A stretch of DNA of 64,000 nt from Bacteroidales bacterium (GTDB lineage Bacteria > Bacteroidota > Bacteroidia > Bacteroidales > F082), in NCBI GenBank assembly GCA_017530365.1, contig JAFXMK010000007.1:62001-126000 (forward strand), read 5' to 3'. The translations under genes were made by a program, and so were the position numbers. Positions within the stretch are counted from its first letter, which is position 1, and every line of letters begins with the position of its first letter. Shown piece after piece: positions 51,648 to 62,500 of the stretch. The notes beneath the pieces are model-generated. The model was given only the letters and a program-made list of their open reading frames with translations. It made no database searches and was not told the DNA's origin.

Positions 51648-53702
51648 ATGAAAAAGTTTACATTCATTTTACTATCGTTGTTGGCCTTTAGTTTTGCACT
51701 GAAAGCCCAGCAGTATGTTTCTACCGTGCCAGCGAACAGAAATGTTGTTATTGAGGAATTCACGGGTCGTGGTTGTGGCTATTGCCCGATTGCCCATAGG
51801 GTTACCCATGAAATAATGACAGCCAATCCTGGCCGCGTTTTCGGTGTCTCGGTTCACTCTACGGGGTCATTGTCTCCCACCTCGTTCCCCAACCTGAATA
51901 CTACCATTTCAGGAACGCTTTCCAATGCATTCCCTCATAATGGTATCCCAGCTGGGGTTTTTAATAGAAACACTTCTGAAGCCAGTGGCATCACCGAAAC
52001 AGGATCTACATGGGTAAACTATGTTAATCAACAACTCAGCCAAGCTGCAGAATGCAATGTGGCAGGTGTTGCCCGTGTCAATCCTGATACGCGTGTGGCT
52101 ACTATTACTGTTGAGGTATATTACACTGGCAATAGTAGTGTGACTGAGAACTATCTTACCGTGATGATGCTGCAGGATAGTATTATTGGAGCCCAGTCGG
52201 ATTATGGTAGTCCAACAAGTTATAATCCTGGTGGTTGGTTGAATGGACAATATGTACACATGCATGTATTGCGTGATATGGTGACTTCTGGTGTATGGGG
52301 TGAGACGATTTCACCTGCGACTCAAGGCACGCTGATTACGAAGACCTACGAGTATCAAATCCCTGCAAGCATCGGCAGTCCCAATGGCGTGGCGGTGAAT
52401 CTTGAACACATCAGTTTCATTGCGTTTGTTTCGGAAAGATATCAAGGCGTTCCCACTCGTCCTATCCTGAATGCCTGCGAGCTTGAGAAGACCACAATGA
52501 CTAACGAGCCCATTTATCCGATGGTGAATGCTGTCACTCAAGAGTTCGGCGCATCCTGCAGCCAGAACCAAACGTTTAATCTCACTCTTTCGAACATTGG
52601 AACTAGTGAACTTACTTCCCTCAAATTCAATGCTGAAGTTGGCGTTGGCACCACCCAGGAGTTTGAATGGAATGGAAGTCTCCCGTCGGGCGACATTATT
52701 CAAATACAGTTTGATATGAATCTCCCCTTTGGCCTGCACAACGGAACTCTTCGTATTGTTGAAGCCAATGGAGCGCCTCATGACTACGTCACAAACTTCA
52801 CTGCCGAGTGTCTCGAATGGGCCGAAGTGTCAGTGGAAGAGGATGTCACCACTTTGAAAGTATATGTCATTCAAGATCAGTTTGGAGAGCAGATCACTTG
52901 GGACATCATCAATTCAGCCGGTGATTTGATCGCCGAAGGTGGTCCCTATCCACATTTGATTGGCTCTGGTTCTACGCAGCCTAATGTCCAAAATATTGAA
53001 AACGTTCCTGTTAACGATTGTTATTTGTTCAGAATCTACGACAGCAATGGCAATGGCATCTGCTGCAATTACGGAAACGGCTATTATTATGTAAAGGATG
53101 GTCAAGGCAATGTGATCTTTGGAGGGGAGGGCAATGGTAATTTCGGTGAAGAAGCCAAGCATCTCATATCGATCACCAATCCTAGTGGTGTGACTGTAAC
53201 TACAGCAGAACCTCAAATTATTGGCGATCATGAAGCTATGTTTATCGGCTCACTGAATGGCTCTGCTTCAGAAGTCGGCTTTGAATACAAGAAGCTTGTC
53301 GATCCCACTCCTCATACCGTAGAGGGCGTGTTGGACGGCAAGACTTTCACTGCAAATGTGGACGATTTGGAATTGAATACCATGTATTCAGTAAAAGCAT
53401 ACGCTATGGTCGGTGGTAATAAGGTTTATGGCAATGAAGTCCATTTCCACACTTGGGTACAAGGCGTCAGTGAGCTGGAGAAGTCATTGATGGTGTATCC
53501 AAATCCTGCGCACGACTATCTGAATGTCGAAGGCAGCATGACCTTGGTTGAAGTTTACAACACAATGGGTCAATGCCTGATGGCAAGACAAGTCAATGGC
53601 GATACTAAGATTGATTTGTCGGGATTCACTAACGGCATCTACTTCCTCCGTGTATATAATAACGGTGAGATGGCTGTCCGCAAGTTCTCGGTGAATCGAT
53701 AA
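51648..53702 (+). CDS. T9SS-secreted Omp28-like protein with thioredoxin-like CxxC domain
   Basis: A 684-residue secreted protein. After the signal peptide (MKKFTFILLSLLAFSFALKAQ) the N-terminal domain is thioredoxin-like, with IEEFTGRGCGYCPIAHRV giving a CGYC redox-type motif, as in Omp28/PG1058-era outer-membrane families of Bacteroidales. Central beta domains follow (SCSQNQTFNLTLSNIGTSEL; a CUB-like DCYLFRIYDSNGNGICCNYGNGYYYV). An FN3-like part (EPQIIGDHEAMFIGSLNG, NTMYSVKAYAMVGG) precedes the T9SS type A sorting domain (MVYPNPAHDYLNV..GIYFLRVYNNGEMAVRKFSVN). Whether the CxxC is redox-active is unknown. Confidence 0.88.
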   Translation: MKKFTFILLSLLAFSFALKAQQYVSTVPANRNVVIEEFTGRGCGYCPIAHRVTHEIMTANPGRVFGVSVHSTGSLSPTSFPNLNTTISGTLSNAFPHNGIPAGVFNRNTSEASGITETGSTWVNYVNQQLSQAAECNVAGVARVNPDTRVATITVEVYYTGNSSVTENYLTVMMLQDSIIGAQSDYGSPTSYNPGGWLNGQYVHMHVLRDMVTSGVWGETISPATQGTLITKTYEYQIPASIGSPNGVAVNLEHISFIAFVSERYQGVPTRPILNACELEKTTMTNEPIYPMVNAVTQEFGASCSQNQTFNLTLSNIGTSELTSLKFNAEVGVGTTQEFEWNGSLPSGDIIQIQFDMNLPFGLHNGTLRIVEANGAPHDYVTNFTAECLEWAEVSVEEDVTTLKVYVIQDQFGEQITWDIINSAGDLIAEGGPYPHLIGSGSTQPNVQNIENVPVNDCYLFRIYDSNGNGICCNYGNGYYYVKDGQGNVIFGGEGNGNFGEEAKHLISITNPSGVTVTTAEPQIIGDHEAMFIGSLNGSASEVGFEYKKLVDPTPHTVEGVLDGKTFTANVDDLELNTMYSVKAYAMVGGNKVYGNEVHFHTWVQGVSELEKSLMVYPNPAHDYLNVEGSMTLVEVYNTMGQCLMARQVNGDTKIDLSGFTNGIYFLRVYNNGEMAVRKFSVNR

Positions 53703-53720
53703 GTGCTGGTTAAAGTCATG

Positions 53721-53752
53721 AAAAAAGGCAGCCCGAAAGCTGCCTTTTTTGT
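53721..53752. terminator. Bidirectional rho-independent terminator between the Omp28-like gene and pyrF
   Basis: A 12-bp stem AAAAAAGGCAGC / GCTGCCTTTTTT with a 6-base loop. T-runs on both strands allow it to end both convergent transcripts. Confidence 0.85.
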
Positions 53753-53768
53753 TGTTGCTATTTGACCA

Positions 53769-54578
53769 TTATAACAATGCGGCCATTTGTTTTTGAAGCT
53801 TCTCCGCTTCTTCTGCTGCGCGGTCGGCGAAGTCGAACTTGTTGGAGGCGTAGATGATGCCTCTTGACGAGTTCACCAACAAGCCGCAGTCCTTGTTCAA
53901 GCCGTACTTGGCGACAGTTTGAAGGTCGCCGCCTTGGGCGCCTACACCAGGAACAAGGAAAAAGTAGTCGGGCAACATCTTGCGGATCTCGCCCAGCTCC
54001 TCAGGATGGGTGGCACCCACCACGAACATCATCTTATCGGAAGAAGCCCATGTGGTAGCGGTTTGCAGCACTTGCTGGTAGAGCAGCTTGTCACCTGTAT
54101 TTAGATATTGGAAGTCCTTGGAACCGGCATTGGAGGTCAAGGCCAACAAAATGACCCATTTGTCCTCGAAGCCGAGGAAAGGCTCCACCGAGTCCTTGCC
54201 CATATAAGGGGCCACGGTCAGGGCGTCGGCCTTCAAAGTGTTGAAGAAGGCTTTGGCATAGTTTGCCGAGGTGTTGCCGATATCGCCGCGCTTGGCATCG
54301 GCGATGATGAAGATCTCGGGGTAGTTTACCTTGATGTATTGGATGGTGCGTTCTAGGCTCTGCCAGCCTTTGGCGCCATAAACCTCGTAGAAAGCGGTAT
54401 TGGGCTTGTAGGCCACGGCGTATTCCGCTGTCTTGGTGATGATTTGTTTGTTGAATTCAAAAACGGGGTCTTCCAAAGACAATAGGTCTTGTGGAATCTT
54501 GTTGATGTCGGTATCCAGACCCACGCAAAGGAAGGATTTCTTCTTCTGGATTTGTTCGATGAGTTGCTGCTTGTTCAT
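53769..54578 (-). CDS. pyrF: Orotidine 5'-phosphate decarboxylase, type 2
   Basis: Converts OMP to UMP, the last step of de novo pyrimidine synthesis; 269 residues, the longer type 2 form. Visible motifs are [14 protein letters not shown], the [11 protein letters not shown] strand, the catalytic [12 protein letters not shown] (D-x-K-x-x-D-I) and [14 protein letters not shown] followed by [13 protein letters not shown] for phosphate binding. It is 2 bp after prfA in a purM-prfA-pyrF unit. pyrK-pyrD, the preceding step of the pathway but one, lie 27 kb away in the same window. Confidence 0.95.
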   Translation of the reverse strand: MNKQQLIEQIQKKKSFLCVGLDTDINKIPQDLLSLEDPVFEFNKQIITKTAEYAVAYKPNTAFYEVYGAKGWQSLERTIQYIKVNYPEIFIIADAKRGDIGNTSANYAKAFFNTLKADALTVAPYMGKDSVEPFLGFEDKWVILLALTSNAGSKDFQYLNTGDKLLYQQVLQTATTWASSDKMMFVVGATHPEELGEIRKMLPDYFFLVPGVGAQGGDLQTVAKYGLNKDCGLLVNSSRGIIYASNKFDFADRAAEEAEKLQKQMAALL

Positions 54579-54580
54579 AT

Positions 54581-55687
54581 TTATTGTTCGATGTTTTCTT
54601 TCAGTCGTTCAGCGTTTTCCGCCATCTGCAGGCGGTTGATGATCTCGTTGAGGTCGCCGTCCATGACAGCGGCGAGGTTATAGACGGTGAGGCCTTCCAC
54701 GCGGTGGTCGGTGACGCGGCCTTGGGGATAGTTATAGGTGCGGATCTTCGCCGAGCGGTCGCCGGTGGAGACCATGGTCTTGCGCTTGGCGGAGATGTCG
54801 CTGATGTATTTCTGGTATTCCATGTCATAGATACGGGTGCGCAGTCTCGCCAAGGCACGTTCGCGGTTCTTGGGTTGGTCGCGGGTCTCGGTGCATTCGA
54901 TGAGGATCTCCTGCATCTCGCCCGTGTTGGGGTTCTTCCACATATAACGCAGGCGCACGCCTGATTCAACCTTGTTCACGTTCTGACCACCAGCACCTGA
55001 GGAACGGAAGGTGTCCCACTTGATTTCGCCCTCGTTGATTTCCACGTCGAACTCTTCGGCTTCTGGCAACACGGCCACCGAAGCGGCAGAGGTGTGGATG
55101 CGGCCTTGGGTCTCGGTTTTGGGCACACGCTGCACACGGTGAACGCCAGACTCAAATTTCAAAATACCATAGCAGCCGTTGCCCGTCACGGTGAAGTCGA
55201 TTTCCTTGTAGCCGCCGCTGGCACCTTCGCTTACAGAGGTGACTTCGGTTTTCCAGCCGCGAGCTTCGCAGAATTTGCTATACATGCGGAACAAGTCCCC
55301 AGCAAAGAGGCAGGCCTCATCGCCGCCTGTGCCGGCACGGATTTCCATGATGGCATTTTTGCTGTCCTGCGGGTCTTTGGGAATCATCATCACGCGGATG
55401 TCCTGCTCCAACTGCTCGATGCGCGTTTGGGCAGTGTCCAACTCCTCTTGGGCCATCTTGCGCATCTCCTCGTCCTTTTCCGTGGCCAGGATTTCCTTGG
55501 CTTCTTCTACATTGGCTTTCAAGGTCTTGTATTCCTTGAAGGCCATGACGATAGGCTCCAAGTCCTTATAGTCCTTGTTGAGCTTCACGAACTTCTTCAT
55601 GTCGGAAGCCACGGCAGGGTCGGCGAGTTGTTCGCCCATTTCCTCCCAGCGGTGACGGATGGTTTCGAGTTTTTCGGTGATGTCCAT
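54581..55687 (-). CDS. prfA: Peptide chain release factor 1
   Basis: Recognises UAA and UAG and releases the finished peptide; 368 residues. The catalytic GGQ is in [18 protein letters not shown]. The upstream segment [25 protein letters not shown] carries the RF1-type P-x-T codon-reading tripeptide (here PKT); RF2 would have [26 protein letters not shown] is the conserved domain 2 entry. It is co-transcribed with purM (3-bp gap) and pyrF. Confidence 0.96.
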   Translation of the reverse strand: MDITEKLETIRHRWEEMGEQLADPAVASDMKKFVKLNKDYKDLEPIVMAFKEYKTLKANVEEAKEILATEKDEEMRKMAQEELDTAQTRIEQLEQDIRVMMIPKDPQDSKNAIMEIRAGTGGDEACLFAGDLFRMYSKFCEARGWKTEVTSVSEGASGGYKEIDFTVTGNGCYGILKFESGVHRVQRVPKTETQGRIHTSAASVAVLPEAEEFDVEINEGEIKWDTFRSSGAGGQNVNKVESGVRLRYMWKNPNTGEMQEILIECTETRDQPKNRERALARLRTRIYDMEYQKYISDISAKRKTMVSTGDRSAKIRTYNYPQGRVTDHRVEGLTVYNLAAVMDGDLNEIINRLQMAENAERLKENIEQ

Positions 55688-55690
55688 GAT

Positions 55691-56854
55691 TTAGTATTCG
55701 AAGATGCCGAACTTGCTCTTGATGGTCAACTGCTTTTTGTCCGATGCCTCCACATGACCGATAATCTGACTATCAATATTGAATTCCTTGGCAATGGCAA
55801 TCATCTCGTTGGCGGCCTTCTCGTTGGTGTAAATCTCCAAACGAGAACCCATGTTGAAGACCTTGTACATCTCGTGCCAGTCGGTGTCCGAAGCGGCTTG
55901 GACCATCTTGAACAAAGGTGGAAGGGCCATCATGTTGTCCTTCACAATGTGCAGTTTGTCAACGAAATGCAGTACTTTGGTTTGGGCACCACCGCTGCAA
56001 TGGATAATGCCGTGGATCTGCTTGCGGAACTCCTTCAATATCGGGATCATCAGCGGGGCGTAGGTGCGGGTGGGCGAGAGGATAAGTTTGCCCACGTCCA
56101 CGCCGGGGATCTCAGTGGGGTCGGTGAGCTTGTGCGGACCGGAATAGACCAAATCTTCAGGGATGCTGTGGTCGTAACTCTCGTCGTATTTCTCAGCCAG
56201 ATAATGGTTCAGCATGTCGTGGCGGGCGGAGGTGAGACCGTTGCTGCCCATGCCGCCGTTGTAGCTGTCCTCGTAGGTGGCTTGTCCGTAAGAGGCGAAG
56301 GCCACGATGACGTCGCCAGGCTGCAGGTTGTTCTCAATCACTTCGTCGCGGCGGATGCGTGTTGTCACGGTGCTGTCGACGATGACGGTGCGTACCAAGT
56401 CGCCCACGTCGGCGGTCTCGCCGCCCGTGAGGTAGATGCCAATGCCGAGCTTACGTAGTTTTTCCAAGAAAAGCTCTGTGCCGTTAATCAAAGCGGAGAT
56501 CACCTCGCCCGGAATCAGGCTCTTGTTGCGCCCGATGGTGGAGGAGAGGAGCATATTGTCGGTGGCGCCCACGCAGATGAGGTCGTCGGTGTTCATCACC
56601 ACGGCATCTTGCGCCACGCCTTCCCACACGCTCATGTCTCCGGTTTCTTTCCAATAGAGGTAGGCCAATGAGGATTTGGTGCCGGCGCCGTCGGCATGCA
56701 TGATGTTGCAGTATTCAGGGTCGCCACCGAGGATGTCGGGGATGATCTTGCAGAAAGCATTGGGATAGAGCCCTTTGTCGAGGTTCTTGATGGCGTTGTG
56801 GATGTCTTCTTTTTCGGCGGAAACGCCGCGTTGAGCGTATCGTTGTTGTTCCAT
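55691..56854 (-). CDS. purM: Phosphoribosylformylglycinamidine cyclo-ligase (AIR synthase)
   Basis: ATP-dependent ring closure forming aminoimidazole ribotide in purine synthesis; 387 residues. It starts MEQQRYAQRGVSAEKEDIHNAI and shows HADGAGTKSSLAYLYW, VAQDAVVMNTDDLICVGA and the TGGETADVGDLVR nucleotide-binding segment, then FASYGQATYEDSYNGGMGSNGLTSARH (as NGGMGSNGLTSAR) and GIIHCSGGAQTKVLHF. The length and spacing match the Bacteroidota PurM group, which differs from the shorter E. coli type. It heads the purM-prfA-pyrF unit, downstream of a palindromic repeat. Confidence 0.93.
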   Translation of the reverse strand: MEQQRYAQRGVSAEKEDIHNAIKNLDKGLYPNAFCKIIPDILGGDPEYCNIMHADGAGTKSSLAYLYWKETGDMSVWEGVAQDAVVMNTDDLICVGATDNMLLSSTIGRNKSLIPGEVISALINGTELFLEKLRKLGIGIYLTGGETADVGDLVRTVIVDSTVTTRIRRDEVIENNLQPGDVIVAFASYGQATYEDSYNGGMGSNGLTSARHDMLNHYLAEKYDESYDHSIPEDLVYSGPHKLTDPTEIPGVDVGKLILSPTRTYAPLMIPILKEFRKQIHGIIHCSGGAQTKVLHFVDKLHIVKDNMMALPPLFKMVQAASDTDWHEMYKVFNMGSRLEIYTNEKAANEMIAIAKEFNIDSQIIGHVEASDKKQLTIKSKFGIFEY

Positions 56855-56857
56855 TTT

Positions 56858-56934
56858 GACTCGGGACCCGGGACTTCGGGACTCGGGTTGTTGACGAGAA
56901 AGGTCTCGCGTCCCGGGTCTCTAAGTCTCGTGTC
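56858..56934. repeat. Inverted repeat with GGGAC-rich arms, copy 2
   Basis: Begins GACTCGGGAC like copy 1 at 38131; GACCCGGGAC (56865-56874) pairs with GTCCCGGGTC (56910-56919), and the end TCTCGTGTC echoes GACTCGTGTC of copy 1. It fills the whole gap between purM and the OmpA-family gene. Confidence 0.65.
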
Positions 56935-56937
56935 ATT

Positions 56938-59388
56938 TTATTTAAAAATCAGTTTTCTTTCTTTGGTGTCGAATTCGTAGTTGCCCATCTGGCTCATGGT
57001 CTTCTTGCCGATGACCCAGTCTTCAATCATCTTCTGGACGACTTTTACAGGCACATTCGTCAAGGTCTTGTTGGCGATACGGATCTCTTTGATGTTGACA
57101 ATGGCACCATTGGCTACGGTTCCTGTGCCGAGGATCTTCTCGACGTCGCCTTGGAAGTTCTCACGTCTGATACGTCCTTCCTTCAGGAGTCTCAAGGCGG
57201 TCTTTTCCGACATGCTGAATTCGGCGTTCTGGCTGTAGGTAAAGGTCTCCCTGTATGCATCTACGATGGCGGTGAAGGTGAAGTAACCGCGTTTGTCGGT
57301 GGTGAATTCGATGTCTTTGGCTTCCATCGGGTTGATGGCGATATTGACGCTGTCGTTGACGCCGATTTCGGTGCGAGGCACGTAGTCCTTCGAGAGGATA
57401 CGGAACTCGGTGCGGCGGTTCAGCTGGTGAGCGGCTTCTCTGGCTTCATTGCTAGGCAGCTTATTGATGTAGTCTTCGGTGAGTTGAGTTCCTGCTTTAA
57501 ATGTATAGCCTCTCACGGTCATGTCTTTCTGGATGGTGCGAGGCACACGCTCGCCGTAACCTTTAGCCGTCAGACGCAATGGGTCGATGCCACGGATGAT
57601 GAGGTAATCGACGACGCTTTGGGCACGTTTCTGGGAAAGGATGTCATTGCTTTCCTCAGAGGCACGGGCGTCGGTGTGGGATGCCAACTCGATGGTGATG
57701 GTCGGGTTGACTTGAAGGGTCTCGATCAGGCCTTGGAGTGAGTCTTCAAATTGGGTTTTGAGATCCCATTTGCCCAGATCATAAAGGATGTCGGGCAGCA
57801 TGATGGGTTCGTCGGGGATGGGCTGGATCATGAATTCTTTCACGAAATCTTTGCTGAATTCCAATCCCACGGTGGTCTCGGTGGCACTGAGGGTGAAGTA
57901 GTTGTCTTTATCGATGGTGATTTCGTAAGTGGTGTTCTTGTTGACTTGCGAATCACTGAAATTGAAGTAGCCTTTTTCGTTGGTACGGGTGCTCATGACG
58001 GAGCCGTCAGAGCCCACGAAACGCACGGTGGCGTTGGAGACGAGCTGCAGGGTGTTTTCGTCTTTGACGGTGCCCGAGAACGTGAACTTGATGCTGGGCT
58101 CCTCAAAGTAATAAATATCGTCAACGCCTCTATTGTTGCCTCTGTTGGAGGAAACGAAGCCCTTTTCTTGAGTGGGGTGGAAGCAGATGGCAAAGTCGTC
58201 GCCCGTGGAGTTCATGGGGTATTTCATGTTGACAGGTTTGCCCCAGTTGCCAGCGGTATCGATGGTGGCGACAAAGACATCGAGTCCGCCCATGCCACCG
58301 TGTCCGTTAGAGGAGAAGTAGAGGGTGGTGTCGTTGCGGAGGAAGGGGAACACTTCATCGCCGGCGGTGTTGATGTTCTCACCTAGGTTGAAAGGCCTTC
58401 CGAAGGGCTCGGTGGTGGATTTTCTAGTGGAGATCCAAAGGTCTTTTCCACCGAAACCTCCTGCACGTTCAGCGGAGAAATAGAGGATCAGCTCATCGCT
58501 GGTGAGGGTAGGATGCCCCACGATGTCAAGGGTGTCAACGGTAGCGATTTCGACGGGGATGGCATTGGAGAAGGCACCACCCGATTTGGAAGCGACCATG
58601 ATTTGGCAGCCGTTTTTTCGGTGTTCGCCGGCTTGGCAACGGGTGAAGTACAGCTTGGTGTAGTTGGCGTTCATGAAACCTGCGCCATCGCTGTCGTCGG
58701 TGTTGATGTTTTCATTCTCATCGGCGAGGGTAGGAGTGCTCCAATCGCCTTTTCGGTCTTGCTTTGAAGTCCAGAAGTCGGTGAAGTTTTGTCCAGTGAT
58801 TTCTTCTTTCTCGCCACCCGTGGAACCTTTGCGTGAGGAGGTAAAGATAATCTCGTTGTAGTTGCTATTGGTCCAGATGGCACCAAAATCGGAGTTTTTG
58901 GAATTGACTTTTTTCAATAGTGTAAGTTGGTATCGCGATGGGTTGTCGATCCATTCCTGGATGAGGTTGGTGGTCTCTATGCCCAGTTGGCCGCGTGGAT
59001 CGCTGGGAACCATTTTTTGGTACATCTCATAGCATTCGAGAGCTTCCTTGAACTTCTGGTTGGTCTTATAAGTTTCTGCCAGATACAGATAGGTCTCAGG
59101 ATGTGTAGTGGGATAGTCGGTGTTGAGCAAGCGTTTATAGTAGGGCTCTGCGCGTTTGGTAAGGCCGATCAGGCGGTAGCATTCTCCCATCTGGAAGCTG
59201 ATGCGTGCTCTCTCGGCTTTGTTGCGTTTGCTTTTCTTATAGGCTTTCTTGTAGCGGTCTGCAGCCTCGAGGTATTGTTTTCTTCCAAAGGCCAGATCTG
59301 CGTTTTTGGCATAGTTCCTTTGTGCAAAGAGATCGGTGTCGAGTCCGAGGCACAGGATGGAAAGCAGGATGATGATATATTTCTTCAT
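56938..59388 (-). CDS. PorE-like OmpA-family protein with extra retropepsin-like C-terminal domain
   Basis: An 816-residue exported protein. Order: signal peptide (MKKYIIILLSILCLGLDTDLFAQ), TPRs (about 25-150), a PD40/WD40-like propeller (FGAIWTNSNYNEIIFTSSR, LYFSSNGHGGMGGLDVFV), a carboxypeptidase-regulatory-like domain (FSGTVKDENTLQLVSNATVRF), and an OmpA C-terminal peptidoglycan-binding domain (ELASHTDARASEESNDILSQKRA, NRRTEFRIL). This is the PorE order of the type IX secretion system. The last 126 residues are extra: ALRLLKEGRI, GTGTVANGAIVNIKEIRIAN, VIGKKTMSQMGNYEFD resemble a retropepsin, but YSQNAEF (718-724) replaces the DTGA catalytic loop. Probably a non-catalytic binding domain. 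Confidence 0.82.
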   Translation of the reverse strand: MKKYIIILLSILCLGLDTDLFAQRNYAKNADLAFGRKQYLEAADRYKKAYKKSKRNKAERARISFQMGECYRLIGLTKRAEPYYKRLLNTDYPTTHPETYLYLAETYKTNQKFKEALECYEMYQKMVPSDPRGQLGIETTNLIQEWIDNPSRYQLTLLKKVNSKNSDFGAIWTNSNYNEIIFTSSRKGSTGGEKEEITGQNFTDFWTSKQDRKGDWSTPTLADENENINTDDSDGAGFMNANYTKLYFTRCQAGEHRKNGCQIMVASKSGGAFSNAIPVEIATVDTLDIVGHPTLTSDELILYFSAERAGGFGGKDLWISTRKSTTEPFGRPFNLGENINTAGDEVFPFLRNDTTLYFSSNGHGGMGGLDVFVATIDTAGNWGKPVNMKYPMNSTGDDFAICFHPTQEKGFVSSNRGNNRGVDDIYYFEEPSIKFTFSGTVKDENTLQLVSNATVRFVGSDGSVMSTRTNEKGYFNFSDSQVNKNTTYEITIDKDNYFTLSATETTVGLEFSKDFVKEFMIQPIPDEPIMLPDILYDLGKWDLKTQFEDSLQGLIETLQVNPTITIELASHTDARASEESNDILSQKRAQSVVDYLIIRGIDPLRLTAKGYGERVPRTIQKDMTVRGYTFKAGTQLTEDYINKLPSNEAREAAHQLNRRTEFRILSKDYVPRTEIGVNDSVNIAINPMEAKDIEFTTDKRGYFTFTAIVDAYRETFTYSQNAEFSMSEKTALRLLKEGRIRRENFQGDVEKILGTGTVANGAIVNIKEIRIANKTLTNVPVKVVQKMIEDWVIGKKTMSQMGNYEFDTKERKLIFK

Positions 59389-59416
59389 GGTCTGAACAGA
59401 ATTCTCATTAATTCAG

Positions 59417-59424
59417 CAAAGATA
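59417..59424 (-). promoter_or_regulatory. -7 box of the PorE-like gene
   Basis: Minus strand TATCTTTG, ending 28 bases before the ATG at 59388; no clear upstream TTTG. Confidence 0.45.
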
Positions 59425-59460
59425 CGAAAGATTTGCCTAATTATTCAGAAATAAAGGAAT

Positions 59461-59494
59461 AAAAAAAGGCCCCATCGAAAGATGGAGCCTTTTC
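59461..59494 (-). terminator. Rho-independent terminator after secDF
   Basis: Minus strand: AAAAGGCTCCATC, loop TTTC, GATGGGGCCTTTT with one mismatch, then more T. It lies about 20 bases after the secDF stop. Confidence 0.8.
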
Positions 59495-59515
59495 TTGTGT
59501 TGTTTGGAAGAAAAC

Positions 59516-62500
59516 TTATTTCTTCTTGTTGTTCTCTTCAGCCTCGGCGAGTGCCTTTTCCTGCTTGTGACCTTTGAGAAGGTTGTAAGCGATGGGTGAG
59601 GACAGGAACACTGAGGAGAAGGTACCAGCCAGGATACCGACCAACAGGGCGAAGATGAATCCGCGGATGGTGTCGCCGCCGAAGAAGAAGATGGCGAGCA
59701 ACACGACGAAGGTGGATCCTGAGGTGTTGAACGAACGGGTCAAGGTGCTGTTGACGGCGTTGTTGATGTTCTCTCTCCAAGTGGCCTTCGGGTGCAGGTT
59801 GGTGTTTTCACGCACACGGTCGAAGATAACCACGGTAGCGTTGATGGAGTAACCGATGATGGTCAGCACGGCGGCAATGAAGGCCTGGTCAACTTCCATA
59901 GTGAAAGGCAGGATGTTGAAGAACAGGGAATACATACCGAGCATGATGATGGTGTCATGGGTCAAAGCTGCCAGGGCGGAGAGACCATACTGCCATCTGC
60001 GGAAACGGATGGCAATGTAAGCGAACATCAGCACGAGCGATACAGCGATAGCCCAGACGGACTTGCGTTTGACGTCGCTGGCGATGGTGGCGCCGACTTT
60101 CTGTGTGCTCAACACACCGATGGTCTCGTCCTCAGAGGAGAACTGCTCGGCGGTGAGCTTTTGGCTGAACAAGCCGTTCAGACCTTGGTAGAGGATGCCT
60201 TGGATCTCATTGTCCACATCAGGATTGTTGTCTTCAATCTTGTACTTGGTCGTGATCTTCACCTGGCCGTTAGGACCGTAGGTCTTCACTTCAGGAGTCT
60301 CCCAACCTTCAACATTGATAGCTGACAGAGCTTCACGGACTTGGTCAACCTTCACATCTTGGTCGAAACGAACGATGTAGTTACGACCCCCCTTGAAGTC
60401 GATACCGAGGTTCAGACCCTTGAAGGCGAGAGAACCAACGCTGATGACGATCATGACGAGGGCGATGATGTAAGCGGTCTTGCGGAACTTGATGAAGTCG
60501 AAGTGAGTGTCCTTCAGGAAGTTCTCAGTGAACTTGGTGGTGAAGGAGATTTCCTTTTCCTTGTCAAGCATTCTCGTGAAGATGAGACGGCTAATGAAGA
60601 TGGAGGTGAACAGTGAGGTAAGGATACCGATGCAGAGGGTGACGGCGAAGCTGTGGACAGGGCCGGTACCCAGGATGATCAGCACGATACCAGTGATCAA
60701 GGTGGTGACGTTACCGTCGATAATGGCGGAGTAGGCGTTCTTGTAACCAGCGTCGATAGCGGCACGGAGTGCTTTGCCACCGCGGAGCTCTTCCTTGATA
60801 CGTTCAAAGATGATCACGTTGGAGTCCACGGCCATACCGAGGGTCAACACGATACCTGCGATACCAGGCAAGGTCAGCACGGAGCCGAGGCAAGCCAGCA
60901 CACCGAACAGGAAGAACACGTTAACGATCAAGGCGACGTCGGCGACCAGACCGGCTTTCTTGTAGAAGAAGACCATGTAGATCAGCACGAGGATGAAAGC
61001 GAACACCATTGACCACATACCTTTTTGAACGGATTCTTGACCCAGTGAAGGACCAACCACCTGTTCTTCGAGGATACGGGCGGGAGCCGGAAGTTTACCA
61101 GCTTTCAGGATGTTGGCCAAGTCTTGAGCTTCTTCGATTTGCATGCCGCCGCCGGAGATGCTTGAACGACCGTTTGGGATCTCGTCATTGACGACAGGGA
61201 AGCTATAGACGTAGTTGTCGAGGACGATGGCCACTTGTTTGCCAATGTTCTCTCCAGTGAGGCGTTTCCAAGCTTTGGCACCTTCGGAGTTCATCTGAAG
61301 GGTGACTTCCACTTGGTTGTTCTGACCGTAGTCCTGACGGGCGTCGGTAATGACTTCACCGCCGAGGGCGCATTTGTTGTCACGCGACATCTTCAGTGCG
61401 ACGAGTTCAAGGTACTCGGTCTCACCACCGTAGTTCTGAGGCTTCACGCTCCAAGCGAGCTTCATGGTGCGGGGGAAGATGTTGGCGGTTTCAGCCAGCA
61501 TGCGGTTGATGTTGGCGGTGTCTTTCACCTGGGCAATACCCACGCGAGCGGTCTGTGCAGGGCCTTGCTGCGTATAGGAAGGCTGCAGGAGAGCGTACAG
61601 AGGGTTCTCAGCTTGGAACTTGGCCAGGGCCTCGTCGTCGTTGAGTTCTTCTTCGCTCTTGTCTTCGGCAAGTTGCTCAAGGAGGTTGCCTTCAGCGTTC
61701 GTGGTGTCAGCTTCAGCAACGACTTCGGTTTGACCTTCGGCAGGAGTTTCGCCTTCGACTTCTTCGGCGTTTTCTACAACCTCTCCAGTCTCTTCGAGAT
61801 TCTTGGCGGCCTTGGTCTTCTCAGCCAGTTTAGCGTTGGCTTGATCGAAGTACTGATAAAGCTCGCTGAAGTTGTAGGTCTCCCAGAACTCGAGTTGAGC
61901 GGTGCCTTGGAGGAGCTTACGGACACGTTGTGGATCCTTGATGCCAGGAAGCTCAACCAAGATGCGGCCGCTGCCTTCCAGCTTCTGGATGTTGGGCTGT
62001 GCCACACCGAAACGGTCGATACGGGTTCTCAGAATTTGATAGGAACGATCGATGGCGCCGTCGCTTTCTTCCTTCAACACTTTCAGCACTTCACTGTTGG
62101 TGGAGTTGACCGTGATGCCCTTGTCTTTGAATTCGAACAGGAAGATCGAGGCCAATTTGGCGTTGGGATCAACTTCTTCGTAGGCTTGTCCGAACAGGCT
62201 CACGAAGTCGCCTTCGCTCTTCTGCTGACGTTCGGTGGCAAGCTGCATGGCCTTCTGGAAGGTGGGGTCAGTGGCATTGGCACCGGCCAAAGCGTTGACG
62301 ATGTCCTTCACGGAGACTTCGAGGGTGACGTTCATACCGCCCTTCAAGTCCAGACCTAAGTTGATTTCTCTTTCTTTAGCTTCACGATAGGTGTACTTCT
62401 TCACTAACAGGTTGTACACGTTGACGTTGCTCACGGAATCCAAATAGTAGTTTTCCTTGGCGACATCACCCTGGGCGAACTTGGCAGCTTTCTTCTCAAC

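Noticed and set aside
55094..56458. Long open frame (about 454 codons) antisense to prfA and purM
   Set aside because: It spans two confidently identified genes on the other strand and has the composition of a reverse-frame artefact.
61235..62359. Open frame of about 374 codons antisense to secDF
   Set aside because: Same reason: SecDF is unambiguous, and the antisense product has no recognisable motif.
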